Below are positions 1 to 9,410 of a DNA stretch of 14,151 nucleotides, piece by piece; the first letter of the stretch is position 1, and every line of letters begins with the position of its first letter. Location of the stretch: positions 1 to 14,151 of the forward strand of contig CAMDBZ010000017.1 of the NCBI GenBank assembly GCA_945889565.1, given 5' to 3'. Both the position numbers and the translations under genes were made by a program. The DNA comes from Thermoflexus hugenholtzii JAD2 (lineage in GTDB: Bacteria; Chloroflexota; Dehalococcoidia; UBA2979). The notes beneath the pieces were generated by a model. That model searched no databases, was not told the origin of the DNA, and saw nothing but the letters and a program-made list of their open reading frames with translations.

Positions 1-1169
1 TTATCGAGCAGCGGCTCCCGGCGCATTACGAGGTCCGCCGCCAGCGCGACACGGTCGGGCTGGAGGACAACCACGAGCAGCATTTCGTGCACGGCACGCC
101 AGTGGAGCAGGCCGCCGCCCGCGAGTGGGCAGACGCGCTCATGGAGCGCGGCTGGGTCGCGCCGCACTGGCCGCGCGAGTACGGCGGCGCCGGCCTGAGC
201 ACGATGGAGCAGTTCATCTACAACCAGGAGATGGCCGTCGCGCAGGCGCCGCAACCCGGCGGCTCGGGCGTCTCGCTGCTCGGCCCCACGATGCTCGTGC
301 ACGGCACGCCCGAGCAGAAGGCGAAGTACCTCGACCCGACGTTGCGCGGCGAGATGCGCTGGGCGCAGGGCTTCTCGGAGCCGGGCGCGGGCTCGGACCT
401 CGGCTCGCTGCAGTGCCGCGCGATCCGCGACGGCGACGAGTGGGTGATCAACGGCCAGAAGCTGTGGACATCGACCGCGCACAAGTCGAACTGGATCTTC
501 GGGCTGTTCCGCACGGACCCCGACGCGCCGAAGCACCGCGGCATCTCGTTCCTGATCATGGACCAGTCGACGCCCGGCATCTCCGTGCGCCCGATCATCT
601 CGATGGGCTGGGAGCACGCGACGAACGAGACGTTCTACGAGGACGTGCGCATCCCCGCGGAGAACATCGTTGGCGAGCAGAACCGCGGCTGGTACGTCGG
701 CATGACGCTGCTCGACTTCGAGCGCTCGAACATCGCCGGCGCCGTCACCATGCGCCGCCGCATCGAGGCGATGCTCGACTACGCGAAGACGCCGCGCGGC
801 AGCGAGCAGTCGGAACCCCGCAAGCGGCTGAACCGCGGCAACGTCGCGGACCGCTGGATCGAGTCCGAAGTCATGTTCAACTTCTCGTTCCGCATCGTCT
901 CAATGCAGGCCGCCGGCACCATCCCCAACTACGAGGCGTCGACCTCGAAGGCGTTCGGATCGGAGCTCGGCCAGCGCGTGGCGAACACGGGCATGAAGAT
1001 GTTCGGCATGTACGCGAACGTGTGGGACCGCGAGGACCCGCACGCGGCCGTCGACGCGAGCTTCACGCAGGAGTATGTGCACAGTGTCGTGCACTCGATC
1101 TTCGGCGGCTCGAACGAGATCCAGCGCAACATCATCGCGACGCGCGGGCTCGGGCTGCCGCGCGGCTAG
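1..1169 (+). CDS. Acyl-CoA dehydrogenase (FadE-like), 5' end outside the window
   Basis: FAD-dependent acyl-CoA dehydrogenase, expected to introduce an alpha,beta double bond into an acyl-CoA thioester in the cytoplasm. The frame is open from base 3 and gives 388 residues up to TAG. A GTG at 87 is internal: the upstream codons already read as the family's N-terminal helix, so the true start lies before base 1. The flavin signature SEPGAGSD is at residues 126-133 counted from base 3. The C-terminal family motif GGSNEIQRNII is at 368-378 and the end GLGLPRG is typical, so only the extreme N-terminus should be missing. In MCAD-type enzymes the catalytic Glu sits in a YEGT motif; here the matching motif is FGGS, so the base must lie elsewhere or come from a partner subunit. 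Many actinobacterial FadE-type proteins share this GGS(S/N)EIQRNII ending. The family is certain; the substrate is unknown. It faces the next gene tail to tail. Confidence 0.95.
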   Translation, partial: IEQRLPAHYEVRRQRDTVGLEDNHEQHFVHGTPVEQAAAREWADALMERGWVAPHWPREYGGAGLSTMEQFIYNQEMAVAQAPQPGGSGVSLLGPTMLVHGTPEQKAKYLDPTLRGEMRWAQGFSEPGAGSDLGSLQCRAIRDGDEWVINGQKLWTSTAHKSNWIFGLFRTDPDAPKHRGISFLIMDQSTPGISVRPIISMGWEHATNETFYEDVRIPAENIVGEQNRGWYVGMTLLDFERSNIAGAVTMRRRIEAMLDYAKTPRGSEQSEPRKRLNRGNVADRWIESEVMFNFSFRIVSMQAAGTIPNYEASTSKAFGSELGQRVANTGMKMFGMYANVWDREDPHAAVDASFTQEYVHSVVHSIFGGSNEIQRNIIATRGLGLPRG

Positions 1170-1221
1170 GCCTTCGCTTGATGCACCGCGCCCCGTGCTC
1201 CAACACGAGTGCGCAGGGACA

Positions 1222-1257
1222 AGCAATACGCCCCGGCGAAAGCCGGGGCGTATTGCT
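1222..1257. terminator. Perfect 16-bp hairpin between convergent genes
   Basis: The arms at 1222-1237 and 1242-1257 are exact reverse complements, closed by a GAAA tetraloop on the + strand. The core reads CCCCGGCGAAAGCCGGGG, flanked by CAATACG and CGTATTG. It lies 52 bases after the acyl-CoA dehydrogenase stop and 30 bases beyond the stop of the convergent secreted-protein gene, where a bidirectional terminator is expected. No T-tract follows on either side, so it is not a textbook intrinsic terminator. It could also be a copy of a dispersed palindromic repeat. Confidence 0.6.
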
Positions 1258-1287
1258 GAGGCGCAGCGTTTCGGACGCGTGCCCGGG

Positions 1288-2748
1288 CTAGCAGCGGCGC
1301 TTCCACCACCGGTGGTCGTCAACGCGACAGTCGCGATCGTGCCGCGGCCGCGGGGTCGCTGTGGGCGTCGCCGTGGGCCGCGGCGTCGCGACGACGGTTG
1401 GCGTTGCGGTCGGCGTTGCGGTCGGCGTTGCGGTGGCAGTCGCGGTCGCCGTCGGTGCGGCCACGGTCGCGGTCGGCGACGCGGCACCGCCCGCCGCGGC
1501 CGCCCACACGGTGAAGTCCTTCGCGTGGATCATGCTCGAGGGGTATGAGCCGTCCGAGCTGAGCCGGACATCGAAGGCGCTCACGCCCGCCGGTACCGGC
1601 ACCCAGTAGTTCGACACGTGGTACGGGTCGCGCTCCTGATTGCCGGGCTGCACGGGCGCTGTTGACCATGTGCGTCCGCCGTCGAAGCTCAGGTCGACGC
1701 GGCCGATCGCGCTCAAGCGCAACCGCGCCCCGCTCTGCGTCGCGCCGGACAGCGAGACGTGCCCGCCCGCCGAGGTCATGTAGTCCGGCGTGCCCTGCAG
1801 GAAGCTCGCGGGCAGCGCGGGAGTAATGCTGAAGTCGTCCCAGTGCCACGTGTTGGACGACTGGATGTCGCTCCCGTCCACGCACTGGTTGATCAGCGAG
1901 TACACATATGTGGCGCCGCACCCCTTGCCCGGGCTGTAGGCGTGATGGCCGAACTGCACCATGCCATTGGTGAACGGGAGGGCGAGCCCGTCGCCGCGCA
2001 TGATCACGGTTCCGTTGACCCGCAATACGACGCTCGAGGCAGTGACCGCGAGCTCGAACGCATCGCGCCGCGCATTATCCGGCACCACGACTTTGCTGAA
2101 CGGCGTGATGTTGCTCTCGTTGTAGAAGCGGCGTGCGCCGTTGATATACGCCTCCGGCGTGATGCGGTCGGTGAACAGGTCCAGTTCGATGTGGATCGCG
2201 TTCATCGGCGCGCCGTTGAGGTCGGCATCGACGGCCGCAGGTGCGGGCACGTCGAGCGCGTCGGCCCACGGCGTCACCCACACGCTCAGGAAGTCGCGCG
2301 CGCTCGAGCGGGCAGTGCTCTGGCTCCACTTGATCGTCGCCGACCCCCCGGACCAGTCCGCGAGCGCCGCGGGCGTGAGGTACACGACGCCGTAGGGGGT
2401 GCCGGAGATCGAGGTCATGATGTGGTCGCGGCACTGGAACACGGACATCTCGCGCGAGCCGTTGTTCGTGAACGTCGCGGGCGGCCCGGCGCAGTCAGCG
2501 CCGTGCATCGAGTGGTGCACAGGCTGCAGGTTGTCGCCCGTCAGGTTCCGCTCCGTCCGCGTCACCGCGACGCGACTGCCTGCGAACGGTTGCGGCGATC
2601 CCGGCGAGCCATCGAACGTTTCGAGGAACGTGCCGGCCGCGTCGCCGTGCGTCGCCGAACGGGCGACGGCGACGAGCGCGACTGCGGCAACGACGACGAC
2701 GATCAGTGCTGCGGTCCAGGTACCCCGAGCGATGCGCGTGAACGCCAC
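1288..2748 (-). CDS. Secreted beta-sandwich hypothetical protein with Thr/Pro/Ala tract
   Basis: 486 residues, GTG start, TAG stop. Residues 11-29 form a hydrophobic helix after two Arg (signal peptide or N-terminal anchor), so the protein is exported. Residues 41-310 look like one globular domain: a FLETFDG start, a HHSMHGADC segment near 78-86, VFQCRDHIMT near 103-112, alternating strands, and WHWDDFSI near 301-308. This is reminiscent of concanavalin A/laminin G-like beta-sandwich proteins in Chloroflexota. A second strand-rich module spans about 318-416. Cysteines 86, 106, 277 and 289 could form disulfides. Residues 424-466 are Thr/Pro/Ala repeats, probably a wall-spanning or glycosylated stalk. 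The basic tail has Cys474 and Cys486 flanking a WW pair. On the minus strand AAAGGGGG lies 7 bases before the GTG. No catalytic motif is recognised; a role in surface binding or glycan recognition is a guess. Confidence 0.85.
   Translation of the reverse strand: MAFTRIARGTWTAALIVVVVAAVALVAVARSATHGDAAGTFLETFDGSPGSPQPFAGSRVAVTRTERNLTGDNLQPVHHSMHGADCAGPPATFTNNGSREMSVFQCRDHIMTSISGTPYGVVYLTPAALADWSGGSATIKWSQSTARSSARDFLSVWVTPWADALDVPAPAAVDADLNGAPMNAIHIELDLFTDRITPEAYINGARRFYNESNITPFSKVVVPDNARRDAFELAVTASSVVLRVNGTVIMRGDGLALPFTNGMVQFGHHAYSPGKGCGATYVYSLINQCVDGSDIQSSNTWHWDDFSITPALPASFLQGTPDYMTSAGGHVSLSGATQSGARLRLSAIGRVDLSFDGGRTWSTAPVQPGNQERDPYHVSNYWVPVPAGVSAFDVRLSSDGSYPSSMIHAKDFTVWAAAAGGAASPTATVAAPTATATATATPTATPTATPTVVATPRPTATPTATPRPRHDRDCRVDDHRWWKRRC
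1399..1434 (-). repeat. 12-bp tandem repeat coding Thr-Pro-Thr-Ala units
   Basis: Three consecutive 12-base units (CGGCGTTGCGGT; the first copy starts with T instead of C) lie inside the secreted-protein gene and encode repeated PTAT blocks. The flanking sequence, about 1355-1470, is a decayed version of the same pattern. The repeat preserves frame, so expansion or contraction would change the stalk length without breaking the gene. Confidence 0.8.
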
Positions 2749-2755
2749 GTGCTAG

Positions 2756-2790
2756 CCCCCTTTCGGCGGTTGCCGCCTGCGCCAAGGGGG
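2756..2790 (-). promoter_or_regulatory. Leader hairpin that can bury the Shine-Dalgarno sequence
   Basis: In the transcript of the secreted-protein gene, CCCCCTT (complement of 2784-2790) can pair with AAGGGGG (complement of 2756-2762), the only good Shine-Dalgarno sequence before the GTG at 2748. Inside the loop a second stem, GGCGG-CAA-CCGCC (2765-2777), stacks on the first. The outer stem is 7 bp and the inner one 5 bp. The fold is seen directly; a role in translational control is inferred. Confidence 0.45.
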
Positions 2791-2842
2791 CGCGCCGTAG
2801 CACGGAATCGTGACTCGCAATTCTGTAACCTTTGTGCGGGTG

Positions 2843-2859
2843 CAACACGTTGAGTGTTG
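2843..2859. promoter_or_regulatory. Operator-like inverted repeat upstream of the secreted-protein gene
   Basis: CAACAC-GTTGA-GTGTTG is a perfect 6-bp inverted repeat with a 5-base spacer, 95 bases upstream of the GTG start at 2748. It lies in an AT-richer stretch (about 2800-2900), the only such stretch in the gap 2749-3026, which suggests a promoter region. Size and symmetry suit a dimeric repressor site (TetR- or GntR-like). I could not assign convincing -35 and -10 boxes. The rest of this gap holds nothing I can support as coding. Confidence 0.3.
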
Positions 2860-3023
2860 TACGCGTCATAAGCACAATACGGTTCTCGTTATGGAGCTGA
2901 GACATGACGTGACGGTCGTGGCGCCAGTGCGCTGCGAGATGGCCCGGGGAGCGTGTCCACGATCGACCACATCACGGCCGCAATGTGAGGGTGTGGGAAT
3001 CGCGTGCTGCGCGGCCGGCTCCG

Positions 3024-3062
3024 CCGCTAGCGAGCGACGGGCTCGCCGGCGCTCGCTAGCGG
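3024..3062 (-). terminator. 13-bp hairpin spanning the stop codon of the MFS gene
   Basis: CCGCTAGCGAGCG (3024-3036) and CGCTCGCTAGCGG (3050-3062) are perfect reverse complements, with 3 more inner G-C pairs after one mismatch. In the direction of transcription the hairpin covers the last codons and the TAG of the MFS gene (3027-3029) and ends 3 bases later. It probably ends, or protects the 3' end of, the operon transcript. No T-tract follows. It could instead be a mobile palindromic repeat that now supplies the C-terminal residues. Confidence 0.5.
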
Positions 3063-4370
3063 GAGCGGACGCTGCGCCTCGCCGGGGTGACGCGGCTGGC
3101 GCGCGAACAGGATCACGCCCGCGGCCGAGCTCCAGATGATGGCGAGCGCGATGAACGCCCCGTCGTAGTCGCCGACGCGGTCGAAGTAGAGCGACGCGAG
3201 CAGCGGCGCGCTGCCGCTGAACACAAGCGACAGCGGCAGCCCCACGCTGCGCACCGAGCCGAGGTAGCGTCGCCCAAAGTAAGACGCCCAGATCGTCTCC
3301 TGCAGCGGCAGCATGCCGCCGAACGCCACGCCGAGCGTGAAGAAGCACGCCGTGAGCGCGGGCAGCGAGCCGGCCTGCATCGTCATCACCACGCCCCACA
3401 ACGATGTGCCCGCGAGCAGGAAGCTCGCGGCGGACAGGTAGCGCGCGTGCACCTTCTCCGTGAGGTAGCCCCAAACGGGCTTCGTCAGCGCCGCCGGGAG
3501 CGCCATCAGCGCGAGCATGAACGAGGCTGTCGAGCGGCTGTAGCCGGAGTCCGTCATGTACGGGATGGTCTGGATCAGCATCGTCACCATCGCCGCCGCC
3601 GCGATGCCGAACGCCGCCGCGATGAGGTAGAGCGCCGGGGTGCGCAGCGCTTGCGCGCGGGTGAACGAGTTCGCAAAGTCGGCTGCGGCGCGCTCGGCCT
3701 GGCCGGTGCGCACCTGCTCGTCGCTCTTGCCGTCCGGGTGCAGGCCGTAATCCTCGGGCGCGCGGCGCATCACGAGAAGCGTCGGATAGATGAGCAGCCA
3801 CGCGCCGATGCCGAGCACGCGCCAGCCGGCGCGCCACCCGAACTCGTCGACGATCGGCGTGAGCAGCGGCGGCAGCACTACGCCGGCGAGCGAGATGCCG
3901 ATGGCGGCGAAGCCGATCGCGCGGCCGCGTCGCTCGACGAACCACTTCGAGAGTGTGACGTTGACCACAAGGTTGCCGAGCAGCGCCGAGCCGATCGTGA
4001 GCAGCAGCCCGCGCAGCACGATCCACTGCCAGAGCTCGTCGATCGTGCTGATCAGCAGCGCCGTCACGCCCAGCACCGTGACGCCGACGAGCATCAACGG
4101 GCGTGCCCCATGCTGGTCGATCCGCGCGCCGACGAACATGCCGACGACGCCCATCATGAACTGCCCGACCGTCAGCCCGAGTGTGAAGTCCGCGCGGCTC
4201 CACCCGAGATCGGCCGTCATCGGCACCATGAAGACGCCGACGATGTACGCCTGCATCCCGGCGGCGACGAACTGCGCGAGCAGCGCCGCGCCGACGAGCC
4301 ACCAGCCGAAGTAGAAGTGCGGCCGCGCCCAGGCGAGCCAGGTAGGACTGGCCGGGACCTCGACCGTCAT
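3027..4370 (-). CDS. MFS transporter, monocarboxylate/oxalate-formate antiporter-like
   Basis: 447 residues with about twelve hydrophobic segments: an inner-membrane carrier of the major facilitator superfamily. The loop between helices 2 and 3 carries a motif A-like sequence, GARIDQHGARP (81-91). A hydrophilic loop near 203-240 separates the two six-helix halves. The opening GWWLVGAALLAQFVAAGMQ, then GVFMVPMTADLGWSRADFTLG and a long helix 5 with GISLAGVVLPPLL, resembles the monocarboxylate/oxalate-formate group, so a carboxylate substrate is likely but not shown. The ATG start at 4370 is preferred over an upstream TTG at 4385, because GGAGGG lies 7 bases before the ATG. It is the last gene of the operon, 85 bases after the fused CoA-transferase gene, which fits uptake or release of an acid handled by those enzymes. 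The C-terminus is soluble and is encoded partly by the terminal hairpin. Confidence 0.9.
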   Translation of the reverse strand: MTVEVPASPTWLAWARPHFYFGWWLVGAALLAQFVAAGMQAYIVGVFMVPMTADLGWSRADFTLGLTVGQFMMGVVGMFVGARIDQHGARPLMLVGVTVLGVTALLISTIDELWQWIVLRGLLLTIGSALLGNLVVNVTLSKWFVERRGRAIGFAAIGISLAGVVLPPLLTPIVDEFGWRAGWRVLGIGAWLLIYPTLLVMRRAPEDYGLHPDGKSDEQVRTGQAERAAADFANSFTRAQALRTPALYLIAAAFGIAAAAMVTMLIQTIPYMTDSGYSRSTASFMLALMALPAALTKPVWGYLTEKVHARYLSAASFLLAGTSLWGVVMTMQAGSLPALTACFFTLGVAFGGMLPLQETIWASYFGRRYLGSVRSVGLPLSLVFSGSAPLLASLYFDRVGDYDGAFIALAIIWSSAAGVILFARQPRHPGEAQRPLPLASAGEPVAR

Positions 4371-4377
4371 GGTCACG

Positions 4378-4383
4378 CCCTCC
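4378..4383 (-). promoter_or_regulatory. Ribosome binding site that sets the MFS start
   Basis: GGAGGG on the minus strand, 7 bases before the ATG at 4370. It overlaps the possible TTG at 4385, so it supports the ATG and rules against the five-residue-longer start. Confidence 0.75.
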
Positions 4384-4455
4384 AATGCCGCCCTCCGGTG
4401 CTGCCCGCCGGCTGCGGCGCGCCCACTCTACGCCGCGGCGCCGCCGCGCGTGCGG

Positions 4456-6969
<2,514 letters not shown>

Positions 6970-6995
6970 CGTCGTCGTCCTCCGCTACTGCACGG

Positions 6996-8075
6996 CTATT
7001 GCGCACGGATGCGCGCGATTAGCGCATCCTCCCAGCCGAAGTCAAAGTTGCGTGATGCGTCGAGGCCCTCGCGGCGGTACCACTCGTACGTCTGCTCCAC
7101 CATCGCGGGGAACGTGTATTCGGGCTCCCAGCCCGTGTCGCGTGTCAGTTCGTCGATGCTGAAGAAGACGCTGCGGTTCCAGTGGTGCTCGTTCGGTGCG
7201 AGGCGCTGGATCAGACTGTTGACCATCGCCTGGTTCTGCCAGCCCTGATCCGCGGTGGTCCGCGTCTCGATGTTCGGCCGGAACGTCGTGCCCTCCAGCA
7301 GCAGGCGGTCGGCGTAGATGTCATCCATGAGCGGCGCGGGGATGAACACCTTCTCCGGCGCCACGCCGACGACGCTCGCGAACGTGTCGACGTAGCCCTC
7401 GGCGCTGTAGCAGTCCTTGCCGGTGACGTTGTAGCGCTTCCCGAAGGTGTTCGGGTTGCCCATCATCATGCGCAGCGCCTTCGCCTCGTCGTCGACGTGC
7501 CCCACCTGTCCGAGCATCGTGCCGTCGCCGGGGATCAGCACGGGCCGCCCCTGCAGCAGCCGGCTGAACATGCGCTGCTCGCGCTCCGGGATGATGTTGT
7601 TCGGGCCAAACACCATGGAGAACGCCGCGATGCTGGCCGGAAAGCCGTGCTCGCGATGCTCCTGCCAGAGGCGCTGCTCGCACAGCAGCTTGTTGCGCCC
7701 GTACTCCGACTGCTGCGGACCGAGGTCCACCGGGTGCGTGACGCGGATCGGCAGCAGCTCGCTCGGCGCGTAGATGACCGTCGAGCTCGCGAAGATGTAG
7801 TGACGCACGCGCCCGCGAAACAGCTCGATCATCGGCTCGATGTCGTCGAGCGTGTACGCGCTGATGTCCTGCACGCAGTCGAACTGCTCGTCGCGCAGCA
7901 CGGTGCGCAGCCGCGCGTGGTCGGTGCGGTCGGCGACAAGTCGGCGCACGCCGCGCGGGATATCGGCTTCGCTCTGCCCGCGATTGAGGATCGTGACCTC
8001 GTGCCCGTGGCGCGCGAGCTCCCGGACCAGCGCGAGCCCGTTGAACCGCGTGCCGCCCATCACGAGGACGCGCAT
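6996..8075 (-). CDS. NAD(P)-dependent epimerase/reductase, extended SDR
   Basis: 359 residues, cytoplasmic. The N-terminal dinucleotide-binding motif is GGTRFNG (7-13), followed by ILNRG (29-33), an acidic-position sequence that contacts the cofactor. The active-site pattern is complete: SST at 98-100 and YGRNK at 125-129 (Tyr125, Lys129). VGHVDDEAKAL around 216-226 is the usual substrate-domain segment. The GGTRFxG form is seen in extended SDRs annotated as epimerases, dehydratases or reductases, and in CSP41-like proteins without proven activity, so the reaction cannot be read off. The ATG at 8075 has GGAGGGAG 7 bases upstream. The gene sits 30 bases after the single-domain CoA-transferase B gene and 26 bases before the fused CoA-transferase gene. 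An oxidation, reduction or epimerisation of the same intermediate is therefore the simplest inference. Confidence 0.9.
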   Translation of the reverse strand: MRVLVMGGTRFNGLALVRELARHGHEVTILNRGQSEADIPRGVRRLVADRTDHARLRTVLRDEQFDCVQDISAYTLDDIEPMIELFRGRVRHYIFASSTVIYAPSELLPIRVTHPVDLGPQQSEYGRNKLLCEQRLWQEHREHGFPASIAAFSMVFGPNNIIPEREQRMFSRLLQGRPVLIPGDGTMLGQVGHVDDEAKALRMMMGNPNTFGKRYNVTGKDCYSAEGYVDTFASVVGVAPEKVFIPAPLMDDIYADRLLLEGTTFRPNIETRTTADQGWQNQAMVNSLIQRLAPNEHHWNRSVFFSIDELTRDTGWEPEYTFPAMVEQTYEWYRREGLDASRNFDFGWEDALIARIRAQ

Positions 8076-8105
8076 GACGCAACTCCCTCCGCGGCGCGCG
8101 CCTGC

Positions 8106-9410
8106 CTAGACGATGCCCGCCGCCCGCAGCGCGGCCTGCTCCGCCGGAGCGAGGCCCAGCTCCGCGAGCACCGTAGCCGTGTCCTCGCCGAGCAGCGGCG
8201 CGCGCCGCCGGATCGACCACGGAGAAGCGCTCAGCTGGTATGGGGCGCCCGGATACACGAACGACGCGCCGAGCTCCGGGTGTTCGACGTCGACCGCAAA
8301 GCCGCGCTCCCGGAAGTGCGGATCGTCGATCACCTCGTCGGGGGAGTAGATGATGCCGCACTGCAGGTTGCGCTGCTGCGAGCCGACGAAGAAGTCGTAC
8401 GAGTCGATCGCGCCGGCGATGAAGTTGAGCCCGTCCCGCACCGCGCCGTAGATCGCGGCGTCCGCGCCGCCCTCCAGCATCGCGGCGACCGAGATGTCGT
8501 GATCGAGCGCAGCGCCCGCCTCCAGCAGCGGCCACTGCTCGAAGCGCTCGCGCAGGCCGAGCTCGTCGAGCCATGCGAGCATCGTCGCGATCTCGCGCGG
8601 GCGGCGCGGCGCGACGCCCGTCGTCACCCACCGGCCGTCGCGCGCGCGCACCTGCACGGGCGTCGAGGGCCGCGGCGCGGCGTGGCGGCCGGTCTGCCGC
8701 TGCACGGTCTCGCGAGCGACGAGCCACTGGTAGGTCCCGGCCTCTGTCGTCACGTTCGAGGCGGCGTGCATGTTCACGTCGAGGTGCTGACCCTCGCCGG
8801 TGAAGTCGCGATGCAAGAGCGCCACGAGCGTCGTCGCGACGGCCCAGTGGCAGGCGGTCTGGTAGCCCTGGTTGCCGCCGCCGCGCACCGGCGGCAGCGT
8901 GTGGTCGTCGTAGCCGCACGACCACGCCGGCCCCGCGCCCGCGAGGATCGTCAGGTCGGTCGCAGGCGCGGCGGCGCGCGGGCCACTGCGCCCGAACGGC
9001 GTGATCGACGCCATGATCAGCGCGGGCTGCGTCGCCGCGAGGTCCGGGTAGTCGAGCGCGACCGCGGCCATGCGCGCCGGCGGCTGATCCTCGAGCAGCA
9101 CATCGGCGCGCGCGACCAGGCGGCGAAACACATCGCGCCCCGCGTCGCTGTCGAGATCGAGCGTGACGCTGCGCTTGTTCGTGTTGTAGTGCCAGAAGTA
9201 CAGAGAGCGATCCGGGTGCGGCTCGTCGCGATAGAACGGCGGGTAGCCGCGCGTGCGGTTCCCGCCCGGCGGCTCCACCTTCACCACGTCTGCGCCGAGG
9301 TCCGCGAGCAGCTTGCCGGCCCACGCGCCGGCCTCGTCGCACAGCTCGACCACGCGCATGTCTGCGAGCGGGCCTGTCGCCAGCGGCCCCGGCGCCGGGG
9401 GGCCGGTCAC
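8106..9410 (-). CDS. Class III CoA-transferase B, lacks the catalytic Asp
   Basis: 434 residues of the CaiB/BaiF fold. The N-terminal CoA-binding part reads KLLADLGADVVKVEPPGG (33-50), then PPFYRDEP (57-64) and YNTNKRS (75-81); TGEGQHLDV (204-212) and RAPLLGED (403-410) follow. Aligning on the ALLHR...TGEGQ segment places Tyr183 (GNQGYQTAC) where active enzymes have Asp, and no Asp occurs within ten residues before or after. It is probably a structural or regulatory subunit of the preceding gene's product. It most resembles the N-half of the fused protein encoded at 4456-6969. The start is GTG at 9410, overlapping the TGA of the upstream gene as GTGA, with GGAGGG 6 bases before it. The reading frame runs open further upstream, but only as a shadow of that gene. 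Heteromeric class III enzymes are known (BbsEF benzylsuccinate CoA-transferase, SmtAB of Chloroflexus); which substrate applies here is not visible. Confidence 0.9.
   Translation of the reverse strand: MTGPPAPGPLATGPLADMRVVELCDEAGAWAGKLLADLGADVVKVEPPGGNRTRGYPPFYRDEPHPDRSLYFWHYNTNKRSVTLDLDSDAGRDVFRRLVARADVLLEDQPPARMAAVALDYPDLAATQPALIMASITPFGRSGPRAAAPATDLTILAGAGPAWSCGYDDHTLPPVRGGGNQGYQTACHWAVATTLVALLHRDFTGEGQHLDVNMHAASNVTTEAGTYQWLVARETVQRQTGRHAAPRPSTPVQVRARDGRWVTTGVAPRRPREIATMLAWLDELGLRERFEQWPLLEAGAALDHDISVAAMLEGGADAAIYGAVRDGLNFIAGAIDSYDFFVGSQQRNLQCGIIYSPDEVIDDPHFRERGFAVDVEHPELGASFVYPGAPYQLSASPWSIRRRAPLLGEDTATVLAELGLAPAEQAALRAAGIV

Noticed and set aside
1399..1434. Possible CRISPR or non-coding repeat array
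   Set aside because: The 12-base units abut with no spacers and keep the reading frame; this is a coding tandem repeat.
1361..1609. + strand frame with Gly-Val-Ala-Val repeats
   Set aside because: It is the antisense reading of the Thr/Pro/Ala tract of the secreted protein.
2810..3139. 109-codon + strand frame in the gap after the MFS gene
   Set aside because: No ribosome binding site, no motif, Cys/Arg-rich composition, and it runs antisense into the MFS gene.
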